The notes beneath the pieces were generated by a model. That model saw only the letters and a program-made list of their open reading frames with translations. It did no database searches and was not told the DNA's origin. Source: CALVGQ01 sp964370435 (GTDB lineage Bacteria > Bacillota_I > Bacilli_A > Erysipelotrichales > Erysipelotrichaceae). From it: a stretch of 64,000 nt of DNA. The stretch spans positions 13,669 to 77,668 of the forward strand of contig CAYJJG010000008.1 of the NCBI GenBank assembly GCA_964370435.1, given 5' to 3'. How positions within the stretch are numbered: position 1 is the stretch's first letter; every line of letters begins with the position of its first letter. Positions 61,436-64,000 of the stretch are shown here, in pieces. A program made the translations under genes and the position numbers.

Positions 61436-63367
61436 ATGAGTAGTAATCTTACAAAAGAAAAAATAGTAGAAAAATTAAATTCCGTTAAAAACATAAAACT
61501 AAGTAAAGAAATAAAATTATGTCTATACTTTATTATAGAGCTTATATTTACTTTAGTGATGTTGTTATATCTACATGGACTAAAAGATATGTTTTCATTA
61601 AATAGTGTTTATGATCAATATCTATTTAATATATTAACGATGGCAGTAATCTTACTTATATGGTTTGTGGGGCCAATGTTAAACCGTTTAATTTTATTCT
61701 TATTTAATGGTTTAATTGCCACTTATTTAATATCACAAGAGATATACTATAGAGCTTTTAATCAATATTATCGTTTTAATACAGCGATATCTTTAAGAGA
61801 AGAAGCATTAGGAGTAACAGATAGTATAGAAGAATTTATAGAATTTAGTGATTTTATGCCTATTATTAATCTTTTTTTAATGTGTACGGTATTTTTTATT
61901 TTATATTTGTTATTTCAAAGAAGATGTTTTAATTTCAAATGGCGCTTAATTTATAAAGTAGCTATACTAGGGCTTATTTTTCCTATAAGTGCTACATTTG
62001 AAGATTTTACTTTAGCTATCGAAGAAACAAAGGATCAAAAAGATGTATTCTTATTAAATGAAACAGATTATTATATTTATACTGTTATGCCTAGTGTAAA
62101 TCAATTTGTTGAAACTTTTGGATTATTAACCTATGCGCATCGTGACTTAGTTTCATTAAATGATACAATTAGCGTAACACCAGAAGATTATCAAAAAATT
62201 GATGAATTCTTAACAAGTTTACCAGCACAAAATAGTAATGAGATGACAGGTATATTTGAGGGTAAAAATATTTTATTTATTCAAGCAGAATCTTATATGA
62301 ATATAATGTGTGATCCTGATTTAACTCCGGTTATTTATAAAATGAAAAATGAAGGTATTAATATTGTTAATTTTAATACACCATTATTAGATGGTTCGAC
62401 CAGTGATACTGAGTTTATGGCTAACACTTCAATTATTCCTAATAGTGACGGTTATGCAGTAGCTTATAAATACCCGTATAATACCTATCCAACGACTTTA
62501 CCTAGCTTATTTAATGAAGAAGGATATGATACTCATGCATTTCATAACAATTATGGAACTTACTATAATCGACAAGTATTATTCCCTAATTTTGGATATG
62601 ATACTTACTGGAGACCGTATGATTTAGGTTTTGATAACGATAATACTGATAGTGACATTATGAATGTTATGCAGTGGATAGTTTCTGAATATCAATCTAA
62701 TTACATGGGCTATTGGATTACTTATAGCGGACACCAACCCTATATATTAGATGGGATAGGGGTTAGTGAAGAACACGTACAACGTATAAAAGAAAAATAT
62801 CCAGAACTAAATGATGACTATGTAGCTTATTGGGCTAAAAACATGGATTTAGATTATGCTTTAGGCGAATTTATTAAAATATTACAGTGGCAAGAGCGAC
62901 TTGATGATTGGGTATTTGTATTTTTTGGGGATCATATTGCCAAAGGATTAGATTTTGGAGCTTCTTCAGATTTCTATGCACAAACCAAACTTCCTTATGA
63001 TGAGACTGATTATTATACAGGTTTATATATTTACAATAGTGCGTATGGTGCAATGGAATATGAAAAAGTGAGTACAACTTTAGATATTCTTCCAACTATC
63101 GCGAATATGTTTAATTTTGAAATTGAACCTGGTACAACTTTAGGTAGGGATATTTTTGATCCTACTTATGAAGGTTATCATATGTCTGAGTTTGATGCTT
63201 GGAAAACAGACAATTTCTCTTATGATTTAACAGATAAAGATATTTACAATTTGTCAGAAGGTTATACTGAACAAATGGCTCAAGAAGTACTAAACTATTA
63301 TACTTTGATGAATGAAATATCAAGTATGATATTAGAGATTGATTATTTTAAAGAAGAAGAGGAATAG
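61436..63367 (+). CDS. LTA synthase-family membrane sulfatase-like transferase
   Basis: 643 residues: five N-terminal helices (to about residue 190), then an extracellular alkaline-phosphatase-like domain. FIQAESYMN gives the metal Glu, LDGSTSDTEF the catalytic Thr, YWITYSGHQPY and FFGDHIAKG the Asp/His ligands, matching LtaS/OpgB-type phosphoglycerol transferases. It would polymerise or transfer glycerol-phosphate for lipoteichoic acid or a glycan. TSDTEF rather than TSDYEF-like variants mark it as a divergent LtaS paralogue. Start with AAAGGATG upstream. Confidence 0.85.
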   Translation: MSSNLTKEKIVEKLNSVKNIKLSKEIKLCLYFIIELIFTLVMLLYLHGLKDMFSLNSVYDQYLFNILTMAVILLIWFVGPMLNRLILFLFNGLIATYLISQEIYYRAFNQYYRFNTAISLREEALGVTDSIEEFIEFSDFMPIINLFLMCTVFFILYLLFQRRCFNFKWRLIYKVAILGLIFPISATFEDFTLAIEETKDQKDVFLLNETDYYIYTVMPSVNQFVETFGLLTYAHRDLVSLNDTISVTPEDYQKIDEFLTSLPAQNSNEMTGIFEGKNILFIQAESYMNIMCDPDLTPVIYKMKNEGINIVNFNTPLLDGSTSDTEFMANTSIIPNSDGYAVAYKYPYNTYPTTLPSLFNEEGYDTHAFHNNYGTYYNRQVLFPNFGYDTYWRPYDLGFDNDNTDSDIMNVMQWIVSEYQSNYMGYWITYSGHQPYILDGIGVSEEHVQRIKEKYPELNDDYVAYWAKNMDLDYALGEFIKILQWQERLDDWVFVFFGDHIAKGLDFGASSDFYAQTKLPYDETDYYTGLYIYNSAYGAMEYEKVSTTLDILPTIANMFNFEIEPGTTLGRDIFDPTYEGYHMSEFDAWKTDNFSYDLTDKDIYNLSEGYTEQMAQEVLNYYTLMNEISSMILEIDYFKEEEE

Positions 63368-63481
63368 TTTAATATTGTTTCAATTGTTAATAGTAAGGTA
63401 ATTATTGACATCATTTTATCAACTGTGATTAAATAGTTAGAGTTAGAAATAAAGGGATTTTGAAATACTTGAGGTAAATAC

Positions 63482-64000
63482 ATGGTAAATATTTTAAACA
63501 TCATTTTAGTTATTGTAGTATTAAGTATAGCCAGTTTAGGTTTTGGTGTTTTTAAAGTTAAAGAATCCCAAAATGTTTTGAATGCATTATCGCTCGGTTT
63601 TTTAAAACTACTAGGATTAAACCAGATTATAAATAGTATTCTTATTTATCTTGAATTTCCAGCATATATTATTCATTTAATTACTTTAATATTCTTATTA
63701 TTGGGTATTATTAATTTTATATGTCATTTTAATAAACTAAATAAACCTAAACCAGCATATATAGTTGGTTTAGGGTTTTATTTAGTCATTATGTTATATT
63801 ACACTTATGACCACTCTTTAGGGATTGAATCCTTTGATACCATGCATTACACTTCAATGGTAAATGAAAGTGCAGTTGCCGATTATATTGGTAAAGTAGA
63901 TTATTATTCAGGTGCTGAACGGGATAGTTTTAGTAAGCTATATGATTTTCAAACCTACTATACTTTATGGGGTTCAATGTTATATTACATTCAATTGACA
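63482..64000 (+). CDS. Polytopic membrane protein, 3' truncated by window end
   Basis: An open frame of 173 codons continues past the right edge. TGAGGTAAATAC precedes the ATG. The start MVNILNIILVIVVLSIASLGFGVF is a membrane helix, followed by a further three (AYIIHLITLIFLLLGIINFI, AYIVGLGFYLVIMLYY) and then a polar loop GIESFDTMHYTSMVNESAVADY. The first-loop acidic residues resemble GT-C-type glycosyltransferases or polymerases, but I cannot assign a family. It follows the LTA-synthase-like gene and may share its transcript. Confidence 0.6.
   Translation, partial: MVNILNIILVIVVLSIASLGFGVFKVKESQNVLNALSLGFLKLLGLNQIINSILIYLEFPAYIIHLITLIFLLLGIINFICHFNKLNKPKPAYIVGLGFYLVIMLYYTYDHSLGIESFDTMHYTSMVNESAVADYIGKVDYYSGAERDSFSKLYDFQTYYTLWGSMLYYIQLT

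Overview
The window comes from a low-GC, Gram-positive-type bacterium (Bacillota). An anaerobic or gut-associated lineage near the Erysipelotrichia fits best, but this is inference. The DNA is strongly AT-rich, Shine-Dalgarno sites are strong (AGGAGG, GGAGG), TGA is used as stop, and terminators are short hairpins with T-runs. There are lipoproteins, an LTA-synthase-type sulfatase, mannose-class PTS genes, an L-box riboswitch and a SleC-like spore-cortex protein. The last suggests present or recent sporulation ability.

Layout. 1-9 kb: housekeeping genes (tail of an anaerobic sulfatase-maturase-like radical SAM enzyme, polysaccharide deacetylase, SDR, SpoU methyltransferase, GtrA, secG, rnr, nitroreductase, smpB, nagA, a lipoprotein). 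9.1-11.5 kb: an accessory patch, a BspA-type leucine-rich surface protein bracketed by two diverged 58-bp direct repeats. 11.6-15.4 kb: an NfnAB-like flavoprotein pair and an APC permease. 15.5-21.6 kb: an RpiR regulator divergent from a mannose-class PTS operon with an M20 amidohydrolase and a 6-phosphogluconate dehydrogenase that looks NAD-type, probably a gluconate or gluconoyl-compound pathway. 21.7-24.4 kb: an Ntn amide hydrolase and a polytopic membrane protein. 24.5-30 kb: three minus-strand surface-protein genes sharing terminators and a C-terminal motif. Two share a 708-bp identical block and the third is frameshifted by a 5-bp tandem duplication. 30.1-33.2 kb: tmRNA, a 2-hydroxyacid dehydrogenase, an alkyltransferase, a YihY protein and a Cys-rich acidic protein. 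33.3-43.4 kb: an M15-like peptidoglycan-binding protein, then a galactose/lactose cluster (galM, galK, mglBAC-type ABC transporter, GH2 beta-galactosidase) with a cre site and repeated operator-like elements.

43.6-50.9 kb holds the best candidate for an undescribed system: a PRD/EIIB-type regulator, an amidohydrolase, a free-standing PRD-like protein, an SFCGS-family protein, DUF4312-, DUF4311- and DUF4310-like proteins, then DgaE-like ammonia-lyase and DgaF-like KDGP aldolase genes in one tight operon. The enzymes predict breakdown of an N-substituted amino-sugar acid to pyruvate and glyceraldehyde-3-phosphate. No conventional transporter or kinase is present, so the four small proteins probably form an uncharacterised uptake system, possibly a phosphorylating one.

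51-64 kb: chromate-type transporter, PadR regulator and MFS transporter behind a palindromic operator; an amino-acid ABC transporter under a lysine riboswitch; the SleC-like protein; psuKG; acylphosphatase; an LTA-synthase-like protein; and a truncated membrane-protein gene at the right edge. No rRNA, tRNA, CRISPR array or intact insertion sequence was seen.
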